Source: Phoebastria nigripes (taxonomy: Eukaryota; Chordata; Aves; Procellariiformes; Diomedeidae). From it: a stretch of DNA of 64,000 nucleotides. Positions 50,762-63,831 of the stretch are shown here, piece by piece. The translations under genes were made by a program, and so were the position numbers. The stretch lies in NCBI GenBank assembly GCA_035582835.1, contig JAYKAV010003085.1, positions 82,442 through 146,441 of the forward strand, given 5' to 3'. A model generated the notes under the pieces. The model saw nothing but the letters and a program-made list of their open reading frames with translations, ran no database searches and was not told where the DNA came from. How positions within the stretch are numbered: the first letter of the stretch is position 1; each line of letters opens with the position of its first letter.

Positions 50762-50822
50762 GTATTCCTGTTTTATAGATGGGGTAATCAAGATTATTTA
50801 AGATAGAAGCAGGTTGCCAGTA
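50762..50822 (-). repeat. Possible ancient MIR-like SINE fragment
   Basis: TATTCCTGTTTTATAGATGGGGTAATCAAG, read in pieces, follows the reverse complement of the MIR segment TATCCCCATTTTACAGATG and GGAAACTGAG. It is then followed by a GGTTGCC that fits the ACTTGCCC position. It is short and diverged, so chance similarity is possible. Confidence 0.35.
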
Positions 50823-52839
50823 AAAACATAAGGGAAAAAAAAAAAAAGATTAATGATTTGGGCTCATAATTTGTGTGATTTAAAAATTCACAATTTAAAT
50901 TCTATCACATTATATGAAAAGCTTTCTTAATTTTCCAAGTATTCCTCTATTTTTGGTAGGTTTGTCTGTGCAGCTTTTTCACATGCACTTATGCATGCTG
51001 AAATGGCTATAGATGCAAATGCATAATGTAATTAGATTAATTCAAATACGTTTTGTGATAAAACTTCCTTTTTATTACAGGAAGATGTCCCACATGTATG
51101 ACAAGCAAACTTCAAATTTCCATATTAGCTAGCATTGAAGCATACATTCAAACCTGTATGTCTTGGAGGTGTTTGAAGTGAAAGTATTAGCTAATCTAAT
51201 GCAATTTGAACTAATCTCCATAGCTTTGCATGACTTTTCCCTTTCTGATCTTGGTTCTTGATTCCAAACACTCTTAATTTCTAATTTGCTGCTACTAGAT
51301 ATAAAGGAAATTTCTGTTTGTTTTAGTAAGCCAACTGAATCTAAACTGAGGTTTTTAAAGTTCATATGACGTATGGTAAACACCAGCTCCAGGTTTCAGA
51401 TTCATACTCTGTCCAGGTTCTGAATACATGTTAAATTGGGTACATGTTGTCCTGTGCATCCATATTGCTCCTGAAGAAAATCCTCAGTGTACTCTCAAGG
51501 GAGATGTAGGATACTCCTGCAGTGTGGATAGCTGAGGAATTAGAATTGCAAGGGCACCTCAGGATGCATGTGTCCCACAGTATGGATTTACCTGTTGTCT
51601 AATAGCATGTATAATGATCTTTATTGGTTTATAATTCTGTTTATATTCATAAACTGGAGAGAACAGAAGTATTCTCTTCAAGTACAATTTTAGAATGCAC
51701 CCAATCAATTTAGATGCTAAAATCCACCTGCAAGAGTGATTTAGGCACCTAATGCTAAATGCTGTGAAGAATCTAGAAGCCATCAAATATTGCAATGTTT
51801 ATACTGTACATGATATGATATATCCTGTAGATCTGAGCAGAACTTGGATCTAAACAGGATTTAGTTTGTAAGCCTTTGGAAGGGGAGGGAGTGAAGGGTT
51901 GAGTCTCTGGTTCTGATTTGTGGTCCCAGAACTGATTATACGTTTTACAGTAAAGCTGAATACAACTGGATCCAGTCTTTGGACCACCATAGTGAAGTGC
52001 CAAACCTTGTGTAAAATGCATAAACCACCAAGCTAAGGAATTGCAGCTCTTCTGTGGTCTCTTCTAAATCGTGCATTCCTGTCTGCACAATGGCCAAGGG
52101 TCTTGGAAAAGATAGCTTTGAAAAATCCACTGCAAATTCCAAGTCTTTTCCCCACTGAAAACAAAGTTGTAATTTGAGTCACTGGGGTTACATAAGGGGT
52201 GATTTCAGCCCATTCTCACATAGATAAGCATTTTTGCACCTTGTATGACCTTGATTGTCTGACAGCTGAACAGATATTGCAGTAAGCTTCTGTTCATTTG
52301 AAACAATTCTGTACAGATGTTTTCATAGGATAAGACAGCTGATCAGAAGGCACTTGAAATCCAGGAAAAGACAAATATAATGTATGAAATAAACAAGTGC
52401 AACTGATACTGCTTGGACCTTTAATTGATGTATTGTGCTGACAGCAATACTGAACATTTAAATGTTTTGCTCCAGAATGTGGAAACTTTAACCCCTGGGA
52501 AGCTTAGTCATGGGAATTACTGCACAGGTTTTCTCATAGTAATTTTTGTTTCAAAACAATATTAAAAATGAGTGGAGTAATGCAAAACAAATAGCATCCA
52601 GCCAAGAGCTTTGCCTAGATTTTGATCTGAACCTTTCTTTAGGTTGAGGCAAGCCGAGATAGCGTTTATAAAAGCTTTTGTCATTTGTGGTCTGGTCTCT
52701 GAAGGAAACGAGATCATGGTTTGTCTCCTTCTCCTCCTCCGTATCTGTCTGTCAGATACACTCGTACCTCTATATGACAATGTTTAAATCTGTTGACCAA
52801 ATAGAGTACTTCGGTAGAGGGGCTTCAAGTATTTATTTG

Positions 52840-54254
52840 TTAAAGTTGGCAAATGTGATGCCCATCTACAAGAAGGGCCTGAAGGAGAATTCGGGGAACT
52901 ACAAGCCTGTCAGTCTGACCTTGGTGCCAGGGAAGGTTATGNAGCAGATCATCTTGAGGGCCATCACGCGGCACATACAGGACAACCCGGTGATCAGGCC
53001 CAGTCAGCATGGGTTTATGAAAGGCAGGTCCTGCTTGAATAACCTGATCTCCTTCTAGGTGACAAGGTGACTCGCTTAGTGGATGAGGGAAAGGCTGTGG
53101 CTGTGGATGATGTCTACCTAGACTTTAGTGAAGCCTTTGACACCGTTTCCCACAGCATTCTTCTGGAGAAAATGGCTGTTCATGGCTTGGACGGGCGTAC
53201 TCTTTGCTGGGTAAAAAACTGGCTGGATGGCCAGGCCCAAACAGTTGTGGTCAATGGATTTAAATCCAGTTGGCAGTCAGTCACAAGTGGTGTTCACCAG
53301 GGCTCAGTACTGGGGCCAGTTCTGTTTAATATCTTTATCAATGATCTGGATGAGGGGATTGAGTGCACCCTCAGTAAGTTTGCAGGCGACACCAAGGTGG
53401 GCGGGAGTGTCAATCTACCTGAGGGTAGGAAGGCTCTACAGAGGGATCTGGACAGGTTGGATCGATGGGCCGAGGCCAACTGTATGAGATTCAACAAGGC
53501 CAAGTGCTGGGTCCTGCACTTGGGTCACAACAACCCCATGCAACGCTACAGGCTTGGGGAAGAGTGGCTGGAAAGCTGCCTGGTGGGTATTGGTTGACAG
53601 CCGGCTGAATGTGAGCCGGCAGTGTGCCCAGGTGGCCAAGAAGGCCAACAGCATTCTGGCTTGTATCAGAAATAGTGTGGCCAGCAGGAGTAGGGAAGGG
53701 ATTGTCCCCCTGTACTCAGCACTGGTGAAGCCACATCTCAAACACTGTTTTAGTTTTGGGCCCCTCACTACAAGCAAGACATTGAGGTGCTGAAGCGTGT
53801 CCAGAGAAGGGCAACAAAGGTGGTGAAGGGTCTAGAGCACAAGTCTTATGAGGAGGAGCTGAGGGAACTGGGGTTGTTTAGCCTAGAGAAAAGGAGGCTG
53901 AGGGGAGACCTTGTTACTCTCTACAACTACCTGAAAGGAGGTTGTAGCGAGGTGGGTGTCAGTCTCTTCTCCCAAGTAACAAGCAATAGGACGAGAGGAA
54001 ATGGCCTCAGGTTCTGCCACGGTAGGTTTAGATTGGATATTAGGAAAAATTTCTTCACTGAAAGGGTTGTCAAGCATTGGAACAGGCTGCCCAGGGAAGT
54101 GGTTGAGTTACCATCCCTGGAGGTATTTAAAAGAAATGTAGGTGTGGCGCTTAGGGACATGGTTTAGTGGTGGACTTGGCAGTGTTAGATTAACGGTTGG
54201 ACCTNGATGATCTTAAAGGTCTTTTCCAACCTAAATCATTCTATGATTCTATTT
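52840..54254 (+). mobile_element. CR1 LINE retrotransposon, 5'-truncated (about 1.4 kb)
   Basis: This element begins abruptly inside the reverse transcriptase of ORF2 and runs through the ORF2 end into the CR1 3' UTR (CTTTTCCAACCTAAATCATT). It ends in the characteristic CATTCTATGATTCTAT octamer repeat at about 54,237-54,252. It is the largest mobile element in the window and is clearly less diverged than the relics at 14.6 and 30.7 kb. It lies in the opposite orientation to the CR1 at 10.3 kb. The 5' edge is approximate, and no target-site duplication was seen, as is usual for CR1. Ns lie at 52,942 and 54,205. Confidence 0.95.
52843..54167 (+). pseudogene. CR1 ORF2 reverse transcriptase, frameshifted and truncated
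   Basis: This would copy CR1 RNA into DNA at the target site. Four pieces lie in alternating frames. Piece 1 (52,843-53,058) has NVMPIYKKG, GNYKPVSLT and SQHGFMKGRSC and ends in a stop at a small insertion. Piece 2 (53,067-53,597) holds motif A ([13 protein letters not shown]), motif B ([12 protein letters not shown]), the motif C position and [11 protein letters not shown]. Piece 3 (53,587-53,793) has VDSRLNVS and the [16 protein letters not shown] block. Piece 4 (53,787-54,167) has [28 protein letters not shown] and LPREVV and a C-terminal stop. In motif C the usual FADD reads FAGD, so one catalytic aspartate is lost. The endonuclease and the N-terminal part of the RT are missing. It is inactive on several counts. 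Confidence 0.93.
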
Positions 54255-55500
54255 CACAGAAATTAGTGTGAAAATAAAAAGTGTGATAAAGACAGACCAC
54301 CTTGATTTGCTTTGTATTAGCTCAATCTTAATAAAATAGTACAGAACTTAAACTGGGAAACATCACCTGGAATGTTCTAAGTATGGAATAAGCTTCAAGT
54401 GGAGCTTGTGCTCTATCAGGTACTGAAACAACCTAAGTACAAGATGCAGACTTCAACAATTCTACTGTTTATGGTACTAGTTATGATATTTCTGGTTACT
54501 ACGGAAGTAGGAAATTCCTTTCTATGTCTTCGTATTCATTTTCATGTAACTTTCTTGTCCACTATTGGGAAAGTGAGATGAAATATTACCTTCTACTGCT
54601 GTACAGTCTTACTTCTCTATAAAGTCCTTTCTTTGGTACCAAGTATTCTATCCTAGTCCTCGAAGTTTGCTTCACAATTTTCTTGAGCCATCCCTTGCCT
54701 TTTGTTTGAGTGTTAATTAAATAAGTTATGCATGAAGAAATTCTAGACACACACTGCTGTTTCAAATGTCTCCTTCATTTCTCTGTGGTGTCAACAACTG
54801 GAACCATAACTTTTGAAACAGTTTGTCCTTTCCTGAGCATTCAGTTTTCTTCAATCTTTATTTAAGACTGCAAACTTTCCATGACATGGCCCATACTCTT
54901 TATACATTCTCAAGTCCACAAGGCTCTCAGCAAATAACAAATATTAATATTAAACACAAATATACAAGAAGGGCTATACATTTAGTGCATGAGAGATTTG
55001 TTAAATCTTAATGACATAAATTTGGTTCTTTACAAGGCTATTTGTTATCAAGCTGTAATATAAGCAACCATACACATTATGGCTTCAAGAAAAATAGTAT
55101 TGTGTGCATATATATAAAAATATATGTTCTCTAGGAAAATAGAATTCATTTAAGTGTACAGAAATCCCATGTGTCAATTAAGTTCCAGAATTAACATACA
55201 AACAAATAACTGCATAGATACCTGTTTACTGAAGTGGGGGGGCGGAAAATCACATCTTGATCTGCTGGCCAAGTTCTCTGTGAATAAAATGGCATTTTTT
55301 TCTTCTTCTCTAATTTGGCTTGAGGTCTCAATTTTAGCTCCGGACTGCTCTCTATTTCTTGTGTTGCTGTGGATTTTTAGGACTGGTGGCTGCAAGAAAT
55401 GAGGGAGAAAGATTAGGTAAAGGACCACTCATGCCTTTTTTTCTTTTTGCAAGGTCTAACACTAGGAAAACTATAACTGCTGTAGTGATGGCATCACCAT

Positions 55501-55535
55501 TTTTCTTTTTTTTTTTTTTTTTTTTTTTTGGGGGG
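55501..55535. repeat. Poly-T tract joined to G6
   Basis: A 29-base stretch of T with one C, followed directly by six G bases and then CGGCG. Its length is likely unreliable in the assembly. Confidence 0.9.
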
Positions 55536-55867
55536 CGGCGAGTGGTTTGTCTTTGGCGGAATGTTTATACATGCTGATTTCTGCCATGTCCTCCTCCATC
55601 AGATCTCCAAAAACTCCAACAGAGACCAGTCAGTCAGCCAGCAGCAACACCTTCAGAGTTAGACTGAGCATAATATTACACAAACAAACAAAACCCCAGC
55701 CTAGTCTGCTCAAAAAAACAATTCTTCTCTGACCCCTGTTGTGCAGACAACACAGCTGTCCAAACAATACACCATTTTGCATTTCTACAGAATAATTCAA
55801 CAAAACCACTTCAAAGTACTTTCAAAATAATAAAATTAAGCTCATTCTAAGTCGCAAAAACCTTTCT

Positions 55868-55900
55868 TGGGGAAACTGAGGCAAGGGAGCCTAACCACAG
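55868..55900 (-). repeat. Possible MIR-like SINE fragment
   Basis: GGGGAAACTGAGGCAAGGGAG matches most of the MIR reverse-strand motif GAGGAAACTGAGGCACAGAG and is followed by CCTAA where MIR has GGTTAA. Only about 30 bases align by eye, so this is weak. Confidence 0.28.
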
Positions 55901-58900
55901 TTTCTCAATATTCAGCCTTTCATTCCATGTAAGGGAAATAGAGTTTCTTTCTGTTTCTTCATTTTGCTGCAGGGTTGTTTTGCTGTCTGTCCTCAGTTAT
56001 AAATTAAGTCCTGTGAGATCCAGACCTCAAATTTTACCTGTTCTTCCTATATCTTACACTTTCACAGAAGAAGCTCCATTGAATTCCTCTTGCCGTTATA
56101 GTCAGCAGAATATTTTCATTGGCTTAGGTAAGGTTAGGAGATCTTACATGTATTTATGAAGTTTTTCTCCTTCTCTATCTGTCAGTGTACACAACTCAGA
56201 AGTTTAAATAATAAAGCATATTATACAATCACAAAAGGTACAAATGACGTAAAATTACATTTACTACTAAATTGTGATGTGTATACAAAAATATTTAGAA
56301 ATGTTTTTGTAACTTTTTCCTGGGTCCGTTTCCTCACTCTGTTAAGAATAGAAGTAGCTACAAGATCATTTGAAGCTTAAGAGACATGGGCTGAGATTCT
56401 GGCCCCATTGTCATCAAACCCCACTGAAGTAAATGGAAGCTTTCTTAAATTTTGATAAGGAGGTTATTCAACTTTGATGTTTCCAAGCTGAAGTGAAGCA
56501 GGAAACAAAGATTTGACTGCAAGAACAAAAAAAAAAGCCTTTTGCTTGAAAATTTCTAATTGGTTATGAAAATTGGTTTTGTGGGACATATGGATGTTTA
56601 TGTATATTTTTCTGCATATGATTACAGTGTGGTAAATTTTGTATGGCATTCAAACATATTGGTGTACTTTGAACAAAAAATGGAAGATTTTGTGTAAGCA
56701 GCAATGATGCAAAATAATTGAGACCAGTAGTATCAATATCAGAAAAGAAACTTTGAGTTCAAAAGGATACTTCAGACATTTAACTGCTTGTCCATCACTA
56801 GTTATAGGCACTGTAATCGTGAACTGAAAGGTACTTTATTGCATATATTGTTTTAGGCCAGTTAGCTTTAAGAAAAAAAAACATAAAAATAATTAGTTTC
56901 CCGGTCACGAGTCTTATTTCCTTTGTCTATAACTAGCCAGGAAATCACTTGGCATTAGTCACTGAAAAGGCCATAGGTAACTGTGTCAGCTTATCACTTC
57001 CTAAGCTAATGCTTGTAGGAAGCGGACATGAAAACAATAAAATTTTCAGTTAGGGTTCATTTACTGTTTAAAAATAGAAAACTAATGAGAGTTTAACACT
57101 TGACTGCTGCCTCAATCTTGAAATCAACCATAAGAATGGACGATTGGCAACCAGAGATATTGATCTGTACTATTTTCTTTAGAGCATTTTATACAACTAA
57201 CCACCCCTGACTACCAACTTTGACAGCTTATCTTTTATTCCCAACTATGTATTCTAATATATTAGTAAAATTTTCATCACTAAGCTTTGTGACAAAGGAA
57301 ACAGGCTGCCAGATTACAGCTTCAAATATAATCCAAATATAATTAAATATCCATACTCATAAATAATAATTTCCCATTGTATGAAAAAGAATTGAAGCTA
57401 CTCTGATCTTTTCCAGATTTCAATATAGCTGAACTATTCAGACAATTTTTTTATTAGCAGCAGCAGCATTTGAAAGTGAGCATAAGCGATGAAGATGTAT
57501 GACTGAATCTGGAATTTAAAATAACCAATAATCTTTTAGAAGCAAAGCAGTTACTGCTCTTGCCCTTTCCAGCTGACAATTCTGGGTATCTAAGACTGGA
57601 TTAGAGCAAAGAATAAACTCCTAAATGAAGGACACTTATTCAATGTGGAATCACTCACTGAAAATTGTTCTTTGTTTTATCCATGTTTTGTTTTACACTC
57701 AGAATGCATATATGTATAAGTTTATACTTTGAGCAATTTATGCTACTGACAGGAATCTAGAAACTTTCTGAAGCAGTTCCTTGACAGATTCAGAAGAAAA
57801 AAAAACAATATACTGTATGCATCAGGAAGTATGTACTGACAGTTTATGAAGCAGAATTTATATGCAGTGCAAAGTGTACTGTATTATTTGCTTTATTTTT
57901 ATAGGTATAAATAAATATAGAGCTAAGTAACACTCATGTAGTTTTTGAATTAACATTTGAAGTGTGAAGTTAAGCATTTGAAATTCATTAGAAAGTACAA
58001 GAATTAGGCCACCTTGATGATTCGTTTTCTTTTTTTGTGGTTTAACTTCACTTCAGTGAAAAACTTCCAACCATACAGAAAATGTATTTTTATTTACCAT
58101 CACCAAAAACTTGCTATTTTACTTCATCAGTTTTGTTTCTGCAGACTTTTGTTTCTCTATTGTACATTCTTTTGCAAGATGGTCTTTTATTGCAGAGACA
58201 TTGACATGTCTCTGACATTTGAGTTAAAGTTGTATCAGTTCTAGACATTAACAACAGGAATTTACAACGTACTTTTGGGCAATGAATAACCAGATACATT
58301 AGTCAGCATGTAATAATTATAATTTTTTAAAAAAGTCACAGAAGGGTTAAAATGCTTGCGCTTAGTATTTAATGTGGCATTAAATGTTCCATGTCAGTTA
58401 TCTTATTAGCTCTTGTGCAAGTGTCTAATATCTCTCATTGATTAAAGAACGATAAATCTACATAATTCTATTATTTTCCAGTAGGGAAAAACTGCCCCAG
58501 ATAGGGCCTGTCTGCTCCTGTCTGTGCCTTACAGAATTAGTATAGNCTTCCCACCAACTCTAAGGACCTGCAAATACTGTAGATAAATTCACACTTTGAA
58601 AACATTCAACTTTCTGAAAAACAGATCTTATACTTGGTCCTGAATAAGAAGTTTTCACTTCCTTCTTGTTCACAAAGATACATAGTATCTTCCTTTGATG
58701 CAGATTAACAATTTTAACACTGATTAGCATAGTGGGCAGAAGAAACAATACCTTTGGTTCTATTGTTGAGGGTTTTTTTATTTTAATTCCACTGAAAAGA
58801 CTTTTCAGTTTCATTCTAGAGGAACTGTGTAATAATGAAAACTGAAGTGTGTAAATCAGTTCTAGGCTAAGGGATTAAAGTGAACCTAAGAGTTTTTTCA

Positions 58901-61900
58901 TTTAAATTCTGAAAGTCATATTTCTACTTGGAGTTAAGACAGACTGTTCATCAGATGCACTGTGGCTGTTGCTATGCAAGTTTGCAAATTTTTTGAAGAT
59001 TTTTGCTTTGAGAAACTATCTCTGTTCATACCTGTGACTCAAAAGTTTGGGGAATGTTCAGCACATCTACACAAAAATTAGATTAAAACTGCTGTCAGCT
59101 TGTTTGAAAGGTACAGCTGAGGGATTTTTATAGCTCTAATACTTACATTTTAATATGGAGCATGGGTACAAGTGATCTATACTGGTGTCTAAAATTCTTT
59201 GTTCTCTTGTTTTCTGTTTTACATTTGTGATAGCTATATCAACCAGCTGGTGAAAAAGTAAGACACTGGTATTCCTGTGACTTGCTTCTGCTGTTAGTAC
59301 AGTCTTAGGCTCCAGATAGAGGGATTTATGAATGTACAAATAGTAAAGATCTGTGAGTCATTTTTGCCAATCCTCCCATGTAATCAACAAAAATGGAGAA
59401 AATGCTTCTTGTTTCCATTTTTAAATTATCTAGAAGCAGAAAACCAGATTAAGGATGAAAGAAAGATGATGGAGTCACAGTGTGGTGATAAAGCAGCTGC
59501 TGATACTGGAAAAATCACACAAATGGTCATACTTCTACTCCAAGAAGGCGGTGGGGAGGGGGAAGCACAGGGAAGGGAAGGATACCATGTCTTTCAGTTC
59601 TTCCTAATCACCTTCTTGACCCAAAACTCCTTCTTCTGTTCTCTTATTTCAGGTCAAGGCCCCTAATTAGCTGTTAAGCATGCTATGTTGGCTTTCCAAA
59701 GCTGGTTGGAAGGATAAGAGGCTGGGAAAGAGAGACCTTTTTAATTTGGTCTAAGGTGAGAGTCAAATGCAGTAAGCCTTTATACTGCACGCTTCTTCAA
59801 CTCCAGACCAAAGCAAATTATTGTATATTGAAGTTCAGTATCTCTTTCATCTCTAACTCAAAATGCAAACATATACTAGTATACTTTATACACAACATAC
59901 TTTGAGAAGCAAATCTGATCCCTTGCTTTCAGTGAGTAGCAACTTAGCCCATGGTAATTCTACAAAATATTGTGCAGGGCTCCCTCTCTGTAAAGTGTTT
60001 TATAGAATGAGTAAAGGAGGAAGAGAATATGGTTTGTGATAATTATCACCATTCTCAGGATGTTCTTAAATGCATACTTAAACACTTGTACAGGAACATA
60101 AGTTTTGAAAATACAGCAGTATAAAATAGTCTTCCAGATGCATTAAAGAAAATTATAAAGGAAAACAACTGTTCCTTGATAAGCTGACAGAAATAATTTC
60201 AGTTTAACACTGGAGAATAAAAGCTGAAAGCAAATGTTGCAGCCATAGGGGTTCTGCCAAAGTCAAGCTGCCACATACGTTAAAAGTAAGCTTCAATATA
60301 AGGGAAAGTAATTTTTCATACTTGTGTGAAATTATGGCTCAGTCTTTTATTACAAGGCATTTCTGAGTTGAAGGTGCAGAGAAAAATCTTCCAGGTTAAC
60401 GTTGCAGGCTGTCCACTGGTGCTCAGAGTACATCTTGCTGACCATATTTGTTTAATGTGATTCACTCAAACTAAAAGACAGAATGTGGCTGAACTTTAAA
60501 ATGATACAACACAAAGAAAAGGTATGACTTTATGTCCATTTTAATTTTTTCTGCAACACCTGAAATCATTGGTATACTTTAAAAGGGGGGCAGAAAATTA
60601 TTTTTGTAATATAAATTAAAGCTTATGAAAATACGTTGAAGTGAATACACTGGCTAGCAAGTTTTCTGAGCATGACCAGCTCATGGACCTGCATGTGTTT
60701 TCATTGTATTAATCTGCTCTTCTGTCTTGGCTCTCAACCTCAGGCACAAGTCCTAGGAAGGAACTTCAGTATTTGATCATCAGGATCATCACATTACACT
60801 ATAAACCATGATACTATTCCTGTGAAATATAACCACCAGAATCTTGCAACCATAATCTTGTGCTTCCTTTGATGCATTAAGACCACCTAACACTTGTACA
60901 CTTCCATAGCTGAAAGCACTCAGCACCTCAATCCTCTCACTTCATCTGAGGTAAGACTTCTAAGCTCTCAATTCATTGTTTTCTATTATCTTCCTTTTTG
61001 AACAAATAGTATTCTTGTTTTTGTGGCTGTCTAACCATCACCAGCCATATTTCCAAGCTACTGAAACTGGTGTGTATGTATACACTTTGCATTGGCCAGA
61101 GTTCTGAAAGAATTCATCATTTGTATGGAACTTAATCATCACATTTATAGATGGACTTTTTCATAAACCCCAAACAATTAAAATTAATAATTAAGCCACC
61201 TGACAATTCTAGATTTTTTTCCTTAATAGCTATCTTGGGGATATGTAAAATGAATGATAGAATAAACTTCTGTAAACTAGTTTGAAATAATTGTTTATAA
61301 AAATCAGTCACCAAGGCTGCAGTCCTTGGAGAGGAACTCAAATATACTTGTTGTTCCATTAAACTTCATTGCACTTTTAGATGAAATAAAAAGCGGCACA
61401 CCTTGGGTTCAAACATTTGACACATTCCAACTAATCATGTGCTTCTTCATTTCTCACATGGGTTCATCAAGAACCAAATCCTTCCCTTCTACTCCCCACT
61501 TCACTTCTCAGTTTTATCAGAAGCTAATTAGGATGATCACAACAGGAAAAGGCATGAATTTCCAAAGTGACCTTTTTTCCTTTTTCTTTTATGAGGGGCT
61601 TCAGCTTTCTATCAGATCAATTAGTTAATTGGGCATCACTCCTCTAACACATCTCACTTACAAAAAAGCCCTCACCTTAAATAAACAGTCACACTCTTTC
61701 ATTTTAGATTGAAGGCTGGAAGCTCATTATAATTGGGGTCTGCTGCTGTTTCTTTGAGCACTGTCTTATCTGGGGATCAAGCTGCATGTAATGCAGTCTT
61801 CTTCCACATGAACAAGAATGTTATCAAAATAAACCTTTTCTGCTGTCCCTTTCCTTCCCTGCTTTCCCTGCTATAATGCTAACTGAAATAGTAGACTATT

Positions 61901-61901
61901 T

Positions 61902-61925
61902 AAAAAAAAAAAAGGGGGGGGGGGG
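61902..61925. repeat. A12-G12 homopurine junction
   Basis: Twelve A bases are followed immediately by twelve G bases. It is a pure homopurine stretch that is prone to slippage and to sequencing error. Confidence 0.9.
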
Positions 61926-63831
61926 AAGCCCTCAATTAGGCTGAGCAAGATCGGTGTTTTAAATTCAATGTTGTTATTGAATCCTGTGTTCAATTACATT
62001 GCAGTTGTACTGTTAATGATCCCCTATATAAATATACAATATCATACTAACAGTGAAGTATAAGGTGGCTATCAAGAGGTCACACTGTTTAAAAAAACAG
62101 ATATGATGTAGCTGAGGGCCTCTTAGAACTGTTCTCCCATCTACTTTACATGCTTTTTCAGATACATTGTGACTTAATCCTCTCCTTTAGTATCCTATTT
62201 CTTAGTCAAGACTCCTAGTGACAAAGTCATCTAAAAGAAAATAAGGGCTGAATAACTAAATATGCCATGGTTTTATGTTGGAGTATTAGTGCAGCTGTGA
62301 TATATATACTTTATTTCTTTAGAGAGACACAGTAAACATTTTCACATATGCAGTTATATGTATTTTCTTTTTCTGCACGCATGCTTTTAGGTGTGTTATG
62401 TAGGACTACTCCATAAGTTGTGAAAATGGCATTTTTCTAAATGTGAACAAGGCAAATACATGACATTATTGTGAAGCACAAGCATTGCACAGGAGAGTGC
62501 CATTCCTCTCCATGACAATGGGGTTACTACCAGATGTCTCCTAGGTCTGGAGTTGACCTTTGAGACTGAAAGATAATAGACACTTTAAGAACAGCTGTTC
62601 TGAGGGGAAAAAAGAGCTCCTGTAAAAAGTATCTTAAAACTATGACAAACACTACAAATGAACTCTGTTTGTTTATTGTAGTGGTCTGCTTTAAAATTAC
62701 TATCAAGTTTAACATCTCAGAATAAGAGGCCTATGAAACACAAAATGAGGAGTTTCCAATGCTTACGTGCTCATTCCCAAGCTCACTCTTAATAGTGATG
62801 ATTGAAAATATACATCCACGAAGTTTTTCACTCATCACTGAAACAGAGCTGTGTCCAAAATCAAATGTGGCAGCTGTTTAGCAGTACATGACAACACTAA
62901 ACAAATGTTTAGACAAGGGGAATGAAAAATATTATAAGAAAAATTATTCTTCAGTAGGATTTATTTATAGAAAGCAATGCAGGAAGAATTGTTTCTAAAT
63001 GTTTAACATGTTTTTCCAGATATAGGCTTTGGTTCCTGAAATATACCAGCATTCCAGTGATTATTAATATGACGGACTTCAATGTTTTGGTATGTTAATG
63101 TTAATAAAACTACATCCTTCACCTATCAATACCATACAGAGAAATTTTTATAAACTAAATATATCCTATGTATAAGGATTTTCTCCAAAGGTTTTACACC
63201 AGTGATAAATGTTTTCCACTGTGTTCAGTATATCAGGTTTGTCATTGCGGTCAACTGCTGTTTTGCTACTAATTTGAACAGAGGGTAAGCAAAAGTTGTT
63301 GTAGTTGTCTGCAGCTGTATCAGCAATTATATTTGTGGGCATCACAGACTATACCTTTGGAATGTCAAAAAGCATGAATTTAAGAAGGAATTGGAACACA
63401 ATGTTGTTTGTTATCATATTTGTGGTTGTAGCTCCCAAGGAATGAAAAAAGAAAAGCGGGGGGAAGTAACTGAATTTTATGCTTTAGGATGTAAAAAGAC
63501 CTGTACTAGGGATCAGGAAGGAACATTGCTAATGTTTTTGTACTGACAAGGTATTTTAGAAGTAGGCAGTGTTTGTAGGGGAAGGATGTCCGTTGTGCGC
63601 TAATGATACCTTTAATTGGATATAGCTAGGTCTAGCTTTCTTCAATAATTCAAAATGTTTACTTAATTGCCAATAAAGTATACAGAATGTTAAGACATCA
63701 ATACTGTATTGCAAGAGAGACTGCAGGAGAATGAAAATGCATTTAAGTGACGCCTAAACCAGTGCAGGGTCAAGGTTTTAATATAATAAAGTAGTGAGAA
63801 GTAGAAACCCTAGGGAAGGAATTTGTATGAG

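Larger units (their letters stand above)
31086..52839. other. Long AT-rich unique segment without a recognisable gene
   Basis: Over 21.7 kb, the longest open frame is about 143 codons (36,634-37,065). It overlaps shorter frames, shows no domain and has the Phe/Leu/Cys-heavy composition of random AT-rich DNA. The contents listed separately are tandem or simple repeats at 32.7, 33.05, 36.1, 41.7 and 45.97 kb, an unassigned GC-richer block at 43.1-43.5 kb and a possible MIR-like fragment at 50.77 kb. No promoter, RNA gene or CRISPR-like array was found. Confidence 0.65.
54255..63831. other. AT-rich unique segment without a recognisable gene
   Basis: No open frame above about 112 codons and none with recognisable protein similarity. 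It contains a long T tract joined to G6 (55,501-55,535), an A12-G12 junction (61,902-61,925), a possible MIR-like fragment at 55,868-55,900 and a short stretch at 56,384-56,440 that resembles old amniote palindromic repeats. A good acceptor-like pyrimidine tract ending in CAG at 59,652 has no supporting exon. Confidence 0.65.

Noticed and set aside
53436..53777. Minus-strand frame of 113 codons, and other minus frames at 53.3-54.2 kb
   Set aside because: These are shadows of the plus-strand CR1 reverse transcriptase.
59328..59666. Open frame of 112 codons with a strong acceptor-like tract ending at 59,652
   Set aside because: The pyrimidine tract and CAG are good, but the sequence after it reaches a stop within a few codons, no donor follows, and the frame before it has no protein-like similarity.
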